Assembly (NCBI GenBank): GCA_959022495.1
Contig: CAUEYX010000011.1
Coordinates: 1-64,000 of the forward strand
Length of the DNA: 64,000 bases
Direction: 5' to 3'
Origin: an uncultured Lachnospiraceae bacterium
GTDB taxonomy: Bacteria; Bacillota; Clostridia; Lachnospirales; Lachnospiraceae
Part shown: positions 16,443 to 25,547 of the stretch, one piece after another
How positions within the stretch are numbered: the stretch's first letter is position 1
How the letters are laid out: each line of letters begins with the position of its first letter
Made by a program: the position numbers and the translations under genes
Notes under the pieces: model-generated
What the model was told of the DNA's origin: nothing
The model's database searches: none
What the model saw: only the letters and a program-made list of their open reading frames with translations

Positions 16443-19400
16443 ATGAGACAGAAAATGAAAGGATTGATCGGGACAGTGCTTGCCTTTGCCATGCTACTTA
16501 CTACAGTAAATGTAAATGCAGCAGGTCTGAATGAACAGGCAGATACTGTTTCCGAAGATCAGGACGTAAAGATCGAACTGATCCAAAATGACAAAGTAGT
16601 AGAATCAGGGACCAATGAGCTGAAACATACGAGAAATTATACGAGATCCAGCTCCAAGACAAACGGAGACGAGATCGTGATCACGCCGCCGGAAGGGGTG
16701 CACTACTTAATGGTGCAGCTGGATAAATACTGCGGCGTGCCGAAAACGACAGGAGCGGCGCCTGAAGGACAGGTGGAAGGAACACGCCCCCAGAGTTCAT
16801 CGTACGAGTATGAGGAAGCGCTCGTCTATGTGATGAATGATGAATTCCGTTTTGTAATCCCGGGGACGACAGGCACGGATGCCAACGGCAACACACTCGG
16901 CGGAGGGAACTGGCCCTATGATTCCCGCGCGTTCTCTACGAGCGGAAACACGGAAAAAGTGATCACCGCGAGAGTGGCCACAGAGGAAGAGATCAATGCA
17001 CGGCGGAATCTTGCCCTGAATCCCTATGACCTGCGGGGAAATGACAATGTCACATCCAGCCCGAATAAAAAGGGCGATATCAATGTGTTTCCGCATGCGT
17101 ACGCGAACCGCGTGACAGATAACAAACGTGAATTTGAGCCGCGCAACGCCATCGACGGATTTGAATACAATTATCTGCACTATGGATTCCCGTATCAGTC
17201 ATGGGGATGCGGAAATGAGAAGACAGATTCCGAGTTCTCAGTGCTGTTCGGACGCTATGTAGAGATCGATCAGGTCGATATCACTGTAAGAGCGCAGTGG
17301 AATCCGCCGCAGACCGGCGCCAATGACCATGATATCAACTGGACAAGCGCCACGCTGGAATTCTCAGACGGCACGGAAATGCCCATCAAATTAGAAAAAG
17401 TGGCGTCTCCGCAGACGTTTAAACTCCCGGAAAAGAAAGTCGTTTCATGGGTGAGACTGAAAGACCTTCCGGTGAGCGAGGAGACGATCCCGGTAGACGG
17501 GCGTAAGAAATTCTCCGCTCTGACAGAGTTTAAAGTATGGGGAACAGAGTCATCCTATGACGAGGCAGAAATGCCGTCCGGGGAAAGCATCGTCAATCTG
17601 GCGAAAAAGATCAATGACTATTGGATCAAGACTGGTGGGAACACAGGGGATGACGCGACAAATTATAATCACGGACATTCGATCACCAGTGAGTTCTGGG
17701 CGCCGTCAGTCTTCTATACGGGGAATATGGAAGCGTACTATCTGACCGGTGACGAGAACTATACCGATTATGCCACAAGATGGGGGAGCAACAATATTTA
17801 TAACGGCAGCGCGTGGAATACCAAGGCAGACACCGGAAGGACAGGAAGATGGTTCCCGGATAACCACACAAGCCTCCAGACATATCTAGATATGTTCTCC
17901 ATTACTTCAGACGGAGGATATGATCCGGAGAATGAGATCATTAAAAATGCGGTTGCGATCATGGAAGAGATGGAGAGTATGAGCGTCTCTGAACTGAAGA
18001 CCTCCAAAGGCTATTGGGACCGGATCGACTTCTTCTATATGGAACTTCCGAACTGGACGAAGATGTATCTTCTGACAGGGGAGGAGAAATGGCTGAACAA
18101 GTTAAGAGAATTGTATGACGACCGGAAAGCAGCGCTCTACGATGCGGAGACAGGTCTGTTCTATCGTGACACAAATTATATCTATGACCCAAATGCCACA
18201 TACAATCCGGACGGAGACGGAAGTTACCAGAAGATCAGCCCCAACGGAAAGAAGATCCTCTGGTCAAGAGGAAACGGATGGGCAATGGCAGCGCTGACAA
18301 AGATCCTGCAGGATCTGCCGGACAACCGGACTGAAGACCGTCAGGAGTATGAAGCGGTGTTTAAGAAGATGGCAGAGACCTTGATCCGGGTTCAGGGAGA
18401 AGACGGATTCTGGAGAATGAATCTGGACGACTATGACCATGACATCCGTCCGGAGACAAGCGGAACGGTATTCTTTGCGTATGGTCTCACGTGGGGGATC
18501 AATCACGGCATTCTGGACAAAGAGACTTATTACCCGGCAGTGAGAAAGGCATTCCTCGGATTAAATGCCAACGCGATCCGCCCGGATGGCCTGGTGGGGC
18601 GTTCGGAACTGATCAGTGCGTACCCGAACCCGAAATGCTCCCTTGGAATCGGCTCTTCCCAGAGCTACGCGCCGGCAGCGGCTGTGTTATTCTTATCTGA
18701 GTTATCGAAGCTGGAGAATCAGGGAATCGTTACAGACGACGTGGAACCGGCTCTGAACAAGCGCATGATCGGAAGCGTTGCCGTCAAGGAAGGCTCCGAG
18801 TATGCAGTTGTCAATTCCAGAGTAAGAGAACTGTCTGCAGGAAGCGGTCTGACTGCAGTCCGCCAGGACGGGAAAATATATGTGCCGGAAGCATTTCTGG
18901 CGGAAGTATATGGAGAAGATACGGCAGGGCAGGCAGGTGACAGCATGACATACGAGGGACAGAAGTACATCGCGCTGTCAGAGGCTGTCACAGAGGGAAG
19001 TAACCGGATCGTTTCCTCATTAGACAACGGTATTTCCCTCATCAGTTACAAAGAGGAGCTGTTTGATCCTGCGCTGGAAGGGAAAATGCTGGATCTCTTA
19101 CAGACAGGTCTGACAGAAGGCGCGTATCCGGAACGTCCGGAGTATGAGATCCGTTTTGATTACAGAGAGCCGTTAAAGCCGTCCGAAACTGCGCTTGTCT
19201 CGATCGAGGCGAACAGCGGCGGGGCAGTCTCGGCAAAACGGGAGATCGGTCCGAATACTACAGATCCGGTTGAAGTAGAGTTTGACATGGTTACACAGTT
19301 ATCTCCGACGCAGACCAATGCCATCGTGGGACTCGGGACCACAAGTTCAAATTACACGGCATATTCCCAGGTTCCGGTCATTATCCGCATGTATAATAAC

Positions 19401-20903
19401 GGAACCTTCGGAGCTTACAATGGAACAGGTTATGTGCAGTCAAGTGTGAAATTCACACAGAACGAGAGCTATCACATCCGGATGAGCATTGATCTGGCGG
19501 CGAAAAAGTACAGTGCATACGTTACAGGACCGGACGGAAATGAAGTTCAGATTGCCAGGGACTTTGCTTTCCGCTCCACGGCAGCAGCGCCGGCAGAGAT
19601 TGGAAAGATTTACCTCTTCAACAATGATAAAGAAGCGGGAAAATACTGGCTGGACAACATTTCCATGAAGGGAGACAAAGATAAGCTCTTATCCATTACA
19701 CAGCCCGAGTCCCTGACCGGAGCAAAGGCTGCCGCAAATGGCACGGCGCTGGCAGATCTGGAGCTGCCGGACACAGTTGAGATCGAGACAGAGAGTGGAA
19801 CCGTGACAGAGGCGGAGGTGGACTGGCATACAGACGCTCCGGTCTATGTGGACGGAACATCCTATGATCCGGAAAGCCTGGATGAGCAGACATTTATCCT
19901 GAAAGGGGATGTATCTCTCCCGGACAGTATAGACGCGGACGGCAGAGACCTGGCCGTACAGATAGAAATTACTGTCCTGGGAGCAGGGACAGTGGCAGCT
20001 CCTGCCGCAGATCCGGCAGCGGGAAGCGATTATACAGAAGCGCTGGAGATCATGCTCAGCAGCGCGACAGAGGGCGCGGTTATTTGTTACACCACTGACG
20101 GCACAGAACCGGTCTATGACGCGGCGGCAGGAGAGGCAGAAGGGACCGGCCGGATCTTTGACGGCACTCCCATCGCGGTGCAAGGCGACGAGAAAGACCA
20201 TAAACCAGTGACTGTGACGATCAAGGCGATCGCGGTAAAAGATGGGATGAAGGACAGTGAGACTTCCGTCTTTGAATACACGGTCACGATCCCCCACAGC
20301 TTCTCACAGGAGTGGGAGTCTGACGCGGAACATCACTGGCAGGTATGTTCCTGCGGCGAGGAAGGAAACACAGCAGACCATACATGGACAGAGACAGCGG
20401 ATGAGAAGTATCTTGTGTCAGAGGCGACGTGTCATGCACCGGCAGTGTATGATATGAGCTGCTCTGTATGCGGCAGAGCCGGAACAGATACTTTTGAATA
20501 CGGCAGTCCCGATCCGGACAGGCATGACGGAGAGACCGAGATAAGAGACGCGAAAGAACCGACAGAGACAGAAGAAGGATACACCGGGGATACCTACTGC
20601 CTTGGCTGCGGAGAGAAGGTCGCGGAGGGAGAGGTTATCCCGAAACTGCCGGATACAGAGACACCTGATCCGGATGATGATCCGGATCAGGAAGAACAGC
20701 CTTCCGATGACAAGCCGACCGAGGAGCCGGCAACGGACGACCAGACAACAGGTGGTCAGCCTCATGGCGTCCAGACAGGAGAGGCGGACCAGTCCGGCAC
20801 AGTGCCGAAGACAGGAGACGCGGCTTCCTTTGCATGGCTGCTTGTTGCGCTGGCAGGCGGAACAGTCCTGTTCTCTGCCGCAAGAAGACGGCGTGAGAGC
20901 TGA
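16443..20903 (+). CDS. Cell-surface GH105/GH88-family unsaturated uronyl hydrolase, multidomain
   Basis: The protein has about 1486 residues; ATG 16443 is chosen because GAGG lies eight bases before it. Order: signal peptide ending near VNANA (about 27); a discoidin-like region (about 187-365); a GH88/GH105 (alpha/alpha)6 barrel (about 380-756) with WDRIDFFYMELP near 522 and WSRGNGWAMAAL near 606; a copper-amine-oxidase-N-like module (765-873); a LamG-like jelly roll (912-1075); an Ig-like domain (1086-1179); a chitobiase C-terminal-like domain (1180-1280); a segment with three Cys pairs (1282-1402); an acidic Pro-rich stalk; and VPKTGD (1454-1459) with a helix and RRRR tail. GH105 enzymes remove 4,5-unsaturated uronic acids left by polysaccharide lyases. 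The upstream element shared with the PL8 lyase gene suggests joint use. The exact substrate is unknown. Confidence 0.85.
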   Translation: MRQKMKGLIGTVLAFAMLLTTVNVNAAGLNEQADTVSEDQDVKIELIQNDKVVESGTNELKHTRNYTRSSSKTNGDEIVITPPEGVHYLMVQLDKYCGVPKTTGAAPEGQVEGTRPQSSSYEYEEALVYVMNDEFRFVIPGTTGTDANGNTLGGGNWPYDSRAFSTSGNTEKVITARVATEEEINARRNLALNPYDLRGNDNVTSSPNKKGDINVFPHAYANRVTDNKREFEPRNAIDGFEYNYLHYGFPYQSWGCGNEKTDSEFSVLFGRYVEIDQVDITVRAQWNPPQTGANDHDINWTSATLEFSDGTEMPIKLEKVASPQTFKLPEKKVVSWVRLKDLPVSEETIPVDGRKKFSALTEFKVWGTESSYDEAEMPSGESIVNLAKKINDYWIKTGGNTGDDATNYNHGHSITSEFWAPSVFYTGNMEAYYLTGDENYTDYATRWGSNNIYNGSAWNTKADTGRTGRWFPDNHTSLQTYLDMFSITSDGGYDPENEIIKNAVAIMEEMESMSVSELKTSKGYWDRIDFFYMELPNWTKMYLLTGEEKWLNKLRELYDDRKAALYDAETGLFYRDTNYIYDPNATYNPDGDGSYQKISPNGKKILWSRGNGWAMAALTKILQDLPDNRTEDRQEYEAVFKKMAETLIRVQGEDGFWRMNLDDYDHDIRPETSGTVFFAYGLTWGINHGILDKETYYPAVRKAFLGLNANAIRPDGLVGRSELISAYPNPKCSLGIGSSQSYAPAAAVLFLSELSKLENQGIVTDDVEPALNKRMIGSVAVKEGSEYAVVNSRVRELSAGSGLTAVRQDGKIYVPEAFLAEVYGEDTAGQAGDSMTYEGQKYIALSEAVTEGSNRIVSSLDNGISLISYKEELFDPALEGKMLDLLQTGLTEGAYPERPEYEIRFDYREPLKPSETALVSIEANSGGAVSAKREIGPNTTDPVEVEFDMVTQLSPTQTNAIVGLGTTSSNYTAYSQVPVIIRMYNNGTFGAYNGTGYVQSSVKFTQNESYHIRMSIDLAAKKYSAYVTGPDGNEVQIARDFAFRSTAAAPAEIGKIYLFNNDKEAGKYWLDNISMKGDKDKLLSITQPESLTGAKAAANGTALADLELPDTVEIETESGTVTEAEVDWHTDAPVYVDGTSYDPESLDEQTFILKGDVSLPDSIDADGRDLAVQIEITVLGAGTVAAPAADPAAGSDYTEALEIMLSSATEGAVICYTTDGTEPVYDAAAGEAEGTGRIFDGTPIAVQGDEKDHKPVTVTIKAIAVKDGMKDSETSVFEYTVTIPHSFSQEWESDAEHHWQVCSCGEEGNTADHTWTETADEKYLVSEATCHAPAVYDMSCSVCGRAGTDTFEYGSPDPDRHDGETEIRDAKEPTETEEGYTGDTYCLGCGEKVAEGEVIPKLPDTETPDPDDDPDQEEQPSDDKPTEEPATDDQTTGGQPHGVQTGEADQSGTVPKTGDAASFAWLLVALAGGTVLFSAARRRRES

Positions 20904-20939
20904 TAGGCATCATGCCATGAAAATAGAAGTTCTATTATC

Positions 20940-20976
20940 TGCCGCAGGTTCTGTAACAGAGCCTGCGGCATTTCTA
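20940..20976 (+). terminator. Rho-independent terminator after the GH105 gene
   Basis: GCCGCAGGTTCTG pairs with CAGAGCCTGCGGC around a TAA loop (20941-20969), with one G-U pair, followed by ATTTCTATTATT. Confidence 0.8.
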
Positions 20977-21052
20977 TTATTATAGAAGCGCAGAGCAGAC
21001 TCCAGTAGGAAGTGCGCGGAGCGCGGATAGATGGCAGGCGTGTCAGTTTTTG

Positions 21053-21081
21053 TTGAATGCCTTAGAAAATAGATGTAAAAT
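21053..21081 (+). promoter_or_regulatory. Promoter of the SIR2-TPR gene
   Basis: TTGAAT (21053-21058), 17 bases, TAAAAT (21076-21081). The start codon is about 70 bases downstream. Confidence 0.65.
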
Positions 21082-21152
21082 AATTCCATATATAGACGGC
21101 AGGTGACGAAGAGACTGCGGCGAAGATATAATAAGTACAGGAGATAAGAAGC

Positions 21153-23018
21153 ATGAGCGCGAATATGATCGGAGATAACCGTATTTTATCAACAAAATAT
21201 CTTGTGAAAGCAATCAGGGAAGGGCGGAAGAACGGAGAGCGGTTCTGCTTCATCCTTGGCGCCGGCGCTTCTGTTTCATCCGGCATCCCCACAGGCGCGG
21301 AATTAGAGTACAGATGGATGGAGGATATGGCTGCGGAGCTGGGGATGGAAGAAGTCTCCAGGGACGCGAAAGCATTAAGGGAGAAAGATCAGCTGGACCA
21401 TGATTTTGCTGAGATAAAGAACGCTTGGGAGGAAGCGAAAAAAGCGAAGCGGAAGGCGCTTGCGAGTGAGTATTATTTTGATATCTATACACTGCGTTTT
21501 CGGCCGAATTACAGGAACGGATACCACTATTTAGAAAATCTGATGGAGGACGCGAACCCGAGTTTTGGGTACCATCCGCTGGCTCTTCTGCTTGCGGATG
21601 AAGGTGGGAGCAACCTTGTGATCACCACGAATTTTGACAGTCTGGTGGAGGATTCACTGTTTTTATATACGAATAAAAAGCCGCTTGTGATTAATCATGA
21701 ACTGCTGGCAGAGTTCGCAGGAGACCTGAATATCAGAAGACCGGTGATCGCGAAGCTGCACCGGGGGCTTTTCTTTGATCCCCTGAACAGAGCGGAAGAG
21801 ACAAAGGAGCTTCATGGCAGATGGAAAGAAGTCCTGGAAAAAGTATTCCAGAATTATACGCCCATTGTCATCGGCTATGGCGGCGGCGACAGCAGCCTGA
21901 TGGGAGTTCTGCAGGAAGAAAGCATCAAGATGAAGAACGGGATTTATTGGTGCTATATGGAAAAGTACGGGCTTCCCGATGAGAAAATACAGGAGATTGT
22001 AAAGAACAAAGAAGGGTATCTAGTGCGTACAGCGGGATTTGACGCGGTCATGCTCGCTGTCGGGAATGCGCTGTTTCCCAATGAAATCGATCCGGCAGGG
22101 GCGGAGAGACACCTCAGCGGCAAAATCAATAAACAGATCATTGCTTACGGAGAAGAGTACAGGCAGCTTGTGAAAGAAGAAAAAGAGCATGAGAGTGAAG
22201 CCGAAGAGGGGATCAATGCAAGTGAAAAAGAATTCGAGCAGGATATCGAAGAGTTTAAAATCCGGGTGAATGAGACGGAGTCCGAACGGGAAAATCAGAA
22301 TCGGATGAGCGGCTGGGACTATGTCAGACAGGGGAACAGATACTATGATGAGGGAGAATACGAACGGGCGGTTGAGAGCTATACAAAATCACTTGATATC
22401 CAGGACATGGCAGAAGCATATTATAATCGCGGATGTGCGTACAGTAAATTAAAAGAAAATGAAAAAGCAGTGCAGGATTACAGCAGTGCAATCGAGCTCG
22501 ATCCAGATTATGCATATGCGTATTATAATCGGGGGAATGAATATTTCCGGGTGAAGGAATTTGGAAAAGCGGTGTTAGATTATAATAAGACGATCGAATT
22601 GAATCCAGGTTATGCGGAGGCATATTATAATCTCGGAAGTGCGCATTACGAGCTGGGGGAAAGTGAAAAGGCGGTGCAGAATTATAGTAAGGCGATCGAA
22701 TTAGACCCGGATGATGAGAATGGATACAATAATCGCGGAAATGCGTACAGCCAGTTAAGAGAAAATGAAAAAGCGGTGTCAGATTATAAGAAGGCAGTCG
22801 AACTGAATCCCAATTATGTGAAGGCATATTATAATCTGGGGAGTTTCTTTAAAAACAACGGTGATCTTGCAAAAGCCGAGGAATATTTTACACAGGCAAT
22901 TGAGCGCGATTCTGGATACAAGAGCGCTTATCAGAAGCGGGCAGAAGTTTATCGGGCCCTGGGGCAGGATGAAAAAGCCGCGGCTGACGAAGAGACTGCT
23001 TCAAAGTTAGAATCTTAA
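21153..23018 (+). CDS. SIR2-like domain protein with C-terminal TPR array
   Basis: A 621-residue protein. The N-terminal SIR2-like domain (about 10-315) has the NAD-binding GAGAS (36-40), TTNFD (158-162, with N160 and D162), the candidate catalytic histidine H203 in KLHRG, and GYGGGDSS (241-248). There is no zinc-binding Cys set, which separates it from classical protein deacetylases. A charged linker (about 335-385) leads to about seven TPR units (387-615) of 34 residues with the YYNRG/YYNLG and IELDP pattern. SIR2-like domains of this type in bacterial defence proteins are NADases that deplete NAD after phage sensing, with the repeat domain as sensor. No such activity has been shown for this protein. 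It stands alone with its own promoter, and the gene is more AT-rich over the repeats. Confidence 0.85.
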   Translation: MSANMIGDNRILSTKYLVKAIREGRKNGERFCFILGAGASVSSGIPTGAELEYRWMEDMAAELGMEEVSRDAKALREKDQLDHDFAEIKNAWEEAKKAKRKALASEYYFDIYTLRFRPNYRNGYHYLENLMEDANPSFGYHPLALLLADEGGSNLVITTNFDSLVEDSLFLYTNKKPLVINHELLAEFAGDLNIRRPVIAKLHRGLFFDPLNRAEETKELHGRWKEVLEKVFQNYTPIVIGYGGGDSSLMGVLQEESIKMKNGIYWCYMEKYGLPDEKIQEIVKNKEGYLVRTAGFDAVMLAVGNALFPNEIDPAGAERHLSGKINKQIIAYGEEYRQLVKEEKEHESEAEEGINASEKEFEQDIEEFKIRVNETESERENQNRMSGWDYVRQGNRYYDEGEYERAVESYTKSLDIQDMAEAYYNRGCAYSKLKENEKAVQDYSSAIELDPDYAYAYYNRGNEYFRVKEFGKAVLDYNKTIELNPGYAEAYYNLGSAHYELGESEKAVQNYSKAIELDPDDENGYNNRGNAYSQLRENEKAVSDYKKAVELNPNYVKAYYNLGSFFKNNGDLAKAEEYFTQAIERDSGYKSAYQKRAEVYRALGQDEKAAADEETASKLES

Positions 23019-23044
23019 TTTCAGAAAGAACTGCGAGGCCCTGC

Positions 23045-23073
23045 TTGCCCTGCCCACCCGGCCGTGGTAGAAT
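23045..23073 (+). promoter_or_regulatory. Promoter of the AI-2E family gene
   Basis: TTGCCC (23045-23050), 17 bases, TAGAAT (23068-23073). The sequence GCCGTGGTA just at the -10 recurs at the next promoter (24466-24474). Confidence 0.55.
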
Positions 23074-23154
23074 AAGGGAACATCATGCGGGCAATACTTT
23101 GAGAAAGAGCCCGCAGGCTGGCAGGAGAGAACGATCAGGACAGGCGGAGGTACT

Positions 23155-24417
23155 ATGAATTTAAACAAAGAAAACATGCGGAAACTGAAAGAATTGATCC
23201 TTTTTACGATTATCATTCTGATTGCGCTTTGGAATTATAAGATCCTCATTGAATGGATCGGGGTGGCGTTTGGGATTATATTACCGTTTATCCTGGGCGG
23301 GGGCATCGCGTTTATCCTCAATATCCCGATGAGCTTTCTGGAAGAAAAAATATTTAAGAACCGGCACCTGAAGGAGAAAAAGATCGCCCAGAGACTGGCG
23401 CGCCCGGTGTGCCTGGTGCTCACACTGGCGATTGTGATTGGGGTTGTGGTACTGGTTATGTTCGTAGTTATTCCGGAGCTTACAAGCACCGTCCTGTCGC
23501 TGGGGCGGACGATCCAGACATTTATCCCGGAGGCGCAGCACTTCCTGGAAGAGCTGTTCACCGATAATAAAGAGATCCAGGCATGGCTTTCCAACCTGAA
23601 TCTGGATGTCGGCAGAATCGTGGACAGCGCCATGTCGTTCTTCCAAGACGGGGCTGGAAATGTGCTGAACTCTACAATGTCCGCGATCGGCTCCATTGTG
23701 AGCGGGGTGGCGACTTTTGTAATCGCGTTCGTTTTCGCCTGCTATGTGCTTCTTCAGAAAGAAAAGCTGGCCGTGCAGGTGAAAAAAGTAGTATTTGCGT
23801 TCTTTTCGGGAAAGCGCGCGGAGTGGATGTTCGAGGTGGCGGAGCTGGCGTCGAAAGCATTCTCCAGTTTCTTTACCGGTCAGTGTGTGGAGGCGCTGAT
23901 TCTCGGATTTATGTTTTTTATCGTAATGACCGTGCTGAGCATGCCGTACACTCTGCTGATAAGTGTGCTGATCGCGTTTACAGCGCTGATCCCTATCTTC
24001 GGAGCGTTTATTGGATGCTTTGTGGGGGCGTTTTTGATCCTGATGGTGGACCCCATGCAGATGGTGGTGTTTGTCATAACGTTCCTTGTCCTTCAGCAGA
24101 TTGAGGGCAACCTGATCTACCCCAAGGTGGTGGGAAGTTCTGTAGGGCTTCCGTCGATCTGGGTGCTGGCCGCGGTGACCATCGGAGGAAGTTTGATGGG
24201 TGTGGTGGGAATGCTGATCTTCATACCTATTACATCCGTTGTCTATACGCTGTTCCGGGCGAGCGTGTACAAGCATCTGAGGAAGAAGCATCGGGACATC
24301 ACGACGGGCAGAGTGGTGAGCAGGAGCGGCGGCAGAGAAGAGGCGGCCGGGCAGGAACAGGAAAATCAGAACGGAAAACAGGCAGAAACAGACGCCGTCA
24401 ATAAGATGGACCGGTGA
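23155..24417 (+). CDS. AI-2E family transporter (PerM/TqsA-like membrane protein)
   Basis: A 420-residue polytopic membrane protein with about seven to eight helices. It has the AI-2E family layout: two N-terminal helices, a helical cytoplasmic or extracellular segment (about 105-160), then a C-terminal block with the family-typical GAFIGCFVGAFLIL and QQIEGNLIYPKVVGSSVGLPSIWVL. Members are exporters or antiporters of varied function; autoinducer-2 export is shown only for TqsA of E. coli. The C-terminus after about 385 is hydrophilic and Gln/Glu rich. The start ATG 23155 follows GGAGG. It is monocistronic between two promoters. Confidence 0.9.
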   Translation: MNLNKENMRKLKELILFTIIILIALWNYKILIEWIGVAFGIILPFILGGGIAFILNIPMSFLEEKIFKNRHLKEKKIAQRLARPVCLVLTLAIVIGVVVLVMFVVIPELTSTVLSLGRTIQTFIPEAQHFLEELFTDNKEIQAWLSNLNLDVGRIVDSAMSFFQDGAGNVLNSTMSAIGSIVSGVATFVIAFVFACYVLLQKEKLAVQVKKVVFAFFSGKRAEWMFEVAELASKAFSSFFTGQCVEALILGFMFFIVMTVLSMPYTLLISVLIAFTALIPIFGAFIGCFVGAFLILMVDPMQMVVFVITFLVLQQIEGNLIYPKVVGSSVGLPSIWVLAAVTIGGSLMGVVGMLIFIPITSVVYTLFRASVYKHLRKKHRDITTGRVVSRSGGREEAAGQEQENQNGKQAETDAVNKMDR

Positions 24418-24442
24418 TACAGGAATTAAGAAAAATAAGGGA

Positions 24443-24510
24443 AAGACCTTGACGGACTTCCATCTGCCGTGGTACAATACTACGGCGAATGGAAGTTAGG
24501 TCTTTTTTTT
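24443..24510 (+). terminator. Hairpin terminator of the AI-2E gene with embedded promoter-like sequence
   Basis: Three stem segments pair: AAGACC/GGTCTT (24443-24448 with 24499-24504), ACTTCCAT/ATGGAAGT (24456-24463 with 24489-24496) and GCCGT/ACGGC (24466-24470 with 24482-24486), followed by a T run to 24510. The same DNA holds TTGACG (24449-24454), 18 bases, TACAAT (24473-24478), a credible promoter for rpmG-secE-nusG. Start of transcription from it would fall in the right arm, so the hairpin would form only in read-through RNA. Confidence 0.7.
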
Positions 24511-24583
24511 ATGCCTAAAAATCGATGGTGTTCGCAGCCATCAGTAGCACGCAGGTAAATAAGTAAAAAGCGAGGTGGAAGTT

Positions 24584-24733
24584 GTGCGCACAAGAATTAC
24601 ACTGGAGTGTACGGAATGCAAAAACCGTAACTACAACATGACGAAGGATAAGAAAGCTCATCCGGACCGCATGGAGACCAAGAAGTACTGCAGATTCTGC
24701 AAATCACACACTCTGCATAAAGAGACGAAATAA
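24584..24733 (+). CDS. rpmG: 50S ribosomal protein L33, zinc-binding form
   Basis: A GTG start at 24584 behind GAGGTGG gives 49 residues beginning MRTRITLECTECKNRNY and ending HKETK. Cys pairs at 9/12 and 36/39 form the zinc ribbon of the C+ type of L33. Its place directly before secE and nusG is the standard arrangement in Firmicutes. The product is part of the large ribosomal subunit near the E site. Confidence 0.96.
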   Translation: MRTRITLECTECKNRNYNMTKDKKAHPDRMETKKYCRFCKSHTLHKETK

Positions 24734-24754
24734 TCGTCAGGAGGAAGTGACATT

Positions 24755-24952
24755 ATGAGTGGAAACGAAAAAACTCAGAAGAAAAGCTGGTTCAAGGGGC
24801 TTCAGGCGGAGTTTAAGAAGGTCATTTGGCCAGACAAAAAAACACTTGCAAAACAGACAACGGCAGTTGTTGCTGTATCCGTAGTGCTCGGAGCGCTGAT
24901 CGCGGTGATCGATGCGATTCTGAGATACGGGATTGACTTATTAGTAAGATAG
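24755..24952 (+). CDS. secE: Preprotein translocase subunit SecE
   Basis: A 65-residue SecE of the short Gram-positive type: an amphipathic segment with FKKVIWPDKKTLAKQT, then one transmembrane helix (about 36-60). It clamps SecY in the SecYEG channel, through which the large secreted enzymes in this window would pass. The gene starts 21 bases after rpmG and precedes nusG. Confidence 0.96.
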   Translation: MSGNEKTQKKSWFKGLQAEFKKVIWPDKKTLAKQTTAVVAVSVVLGALIAVIDAILRYGIDLLVR

Positions 24953-24977
24953 TTGACCGCAGCGGAAAGGTGATTTT

Positions 24978-25496
24978 ATGTCAGAGGCAAAATGGTACGT
25001 AGTTCATACGTATTCAGGGTATGAAAACAAAGTAAAGGCGAACATTGACAAGACGATCGAGAACCGTCATCTGGAAGACCAGATTCTGGAAGTGCGTGTG
25101 CCCATGGAGGAAGTCACGGAGCTTCGGAACGGTGTGCAGAAGGTAGTACAGCGCAAAATGTTCCCGGGATATGTCATGATCCACATGATTATGAATGATG
25201 ATACATGGTACGTTGTCAGAAATACACGCGGCGTTACCGGTTTCGTCGGACCGGGATCAAAACCGGTGCCGCTCGAAGAGAGCGAGATGGCAAATCTGGG
25301 CATCAAGCGCGAGAATGTGGTTGTCAACTTCGGCGTCGGCGACACGGTTGTCGTCTTAAGCGGCGCCTGGGAGGGCACTGTGGGCGTCGTGCAGAACATG
25401 AATGACCAGAAGAAGAGCCTCTCAATCAATGTTGAGCTGTTTGGCCGCGAGACTCCGGTTGAACTTAGTTTTTCAGAAGTGAAAAAAATGGATTAA
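24978..25496 (+). CDS. nusG: Transcription termination/antitermination protein NusG
   Basis: A 172-residue protein with an N-terminal NGN domain (WYVVHTYSGYENKVKANI) that binds RNA polymerase and a C-terminal KOW domain (about 120-172, with DTVVVLSGAWEGTVGVV) that contacts Rho or ribosomal S10. Length and position after secE are standard. Confidence 0.97.
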   Translation: MSEAKWYVVHTYSGYENKVKANIDKTIENRHLEDQILEVRVPMEEVTELRNGVQKVVQRKMFPGYVMIHMIMNDDTWYVVRNTRGVTGFVGPGSKPVPLEESEMANLGIKRENVVVNFGVGDTVVVLSGAWEGTVGVVQNMNDQKKSLSINVELFGRETPVELSFSEVKKMD

Positions 25497-25502
25497 AGAT
25501 GA

Positions 25503-25540
25503 GTGGGAGGGGCATAGCCCCGCGGGTACCACGAGGAGGT
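25503..25540 (+). promoter_or_regulatory. Structured leader before rplK (copy 1)
   Basis: GTGG...CCAC as outer stem encloses the inner hairpin GGGGC-ATA-GCCCC, and the element runs into the AGGAGG ribosome binding site. A second version lies before rplA with the same outer stem and a different but still paired inner stem. This compensated change suggests a real RNA structure, possibly for translational feedback by L1. Confidence 0.6.
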
Positions 25541-25547
25541 AATTGAA

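Noticed and set aside
23155..24417. Autoinducer-2 export by the AI-2E protein
   Set aside because: The family name comes from one E. coli member; relatives have other roles, and nothing nearby relates to quorum sensing.
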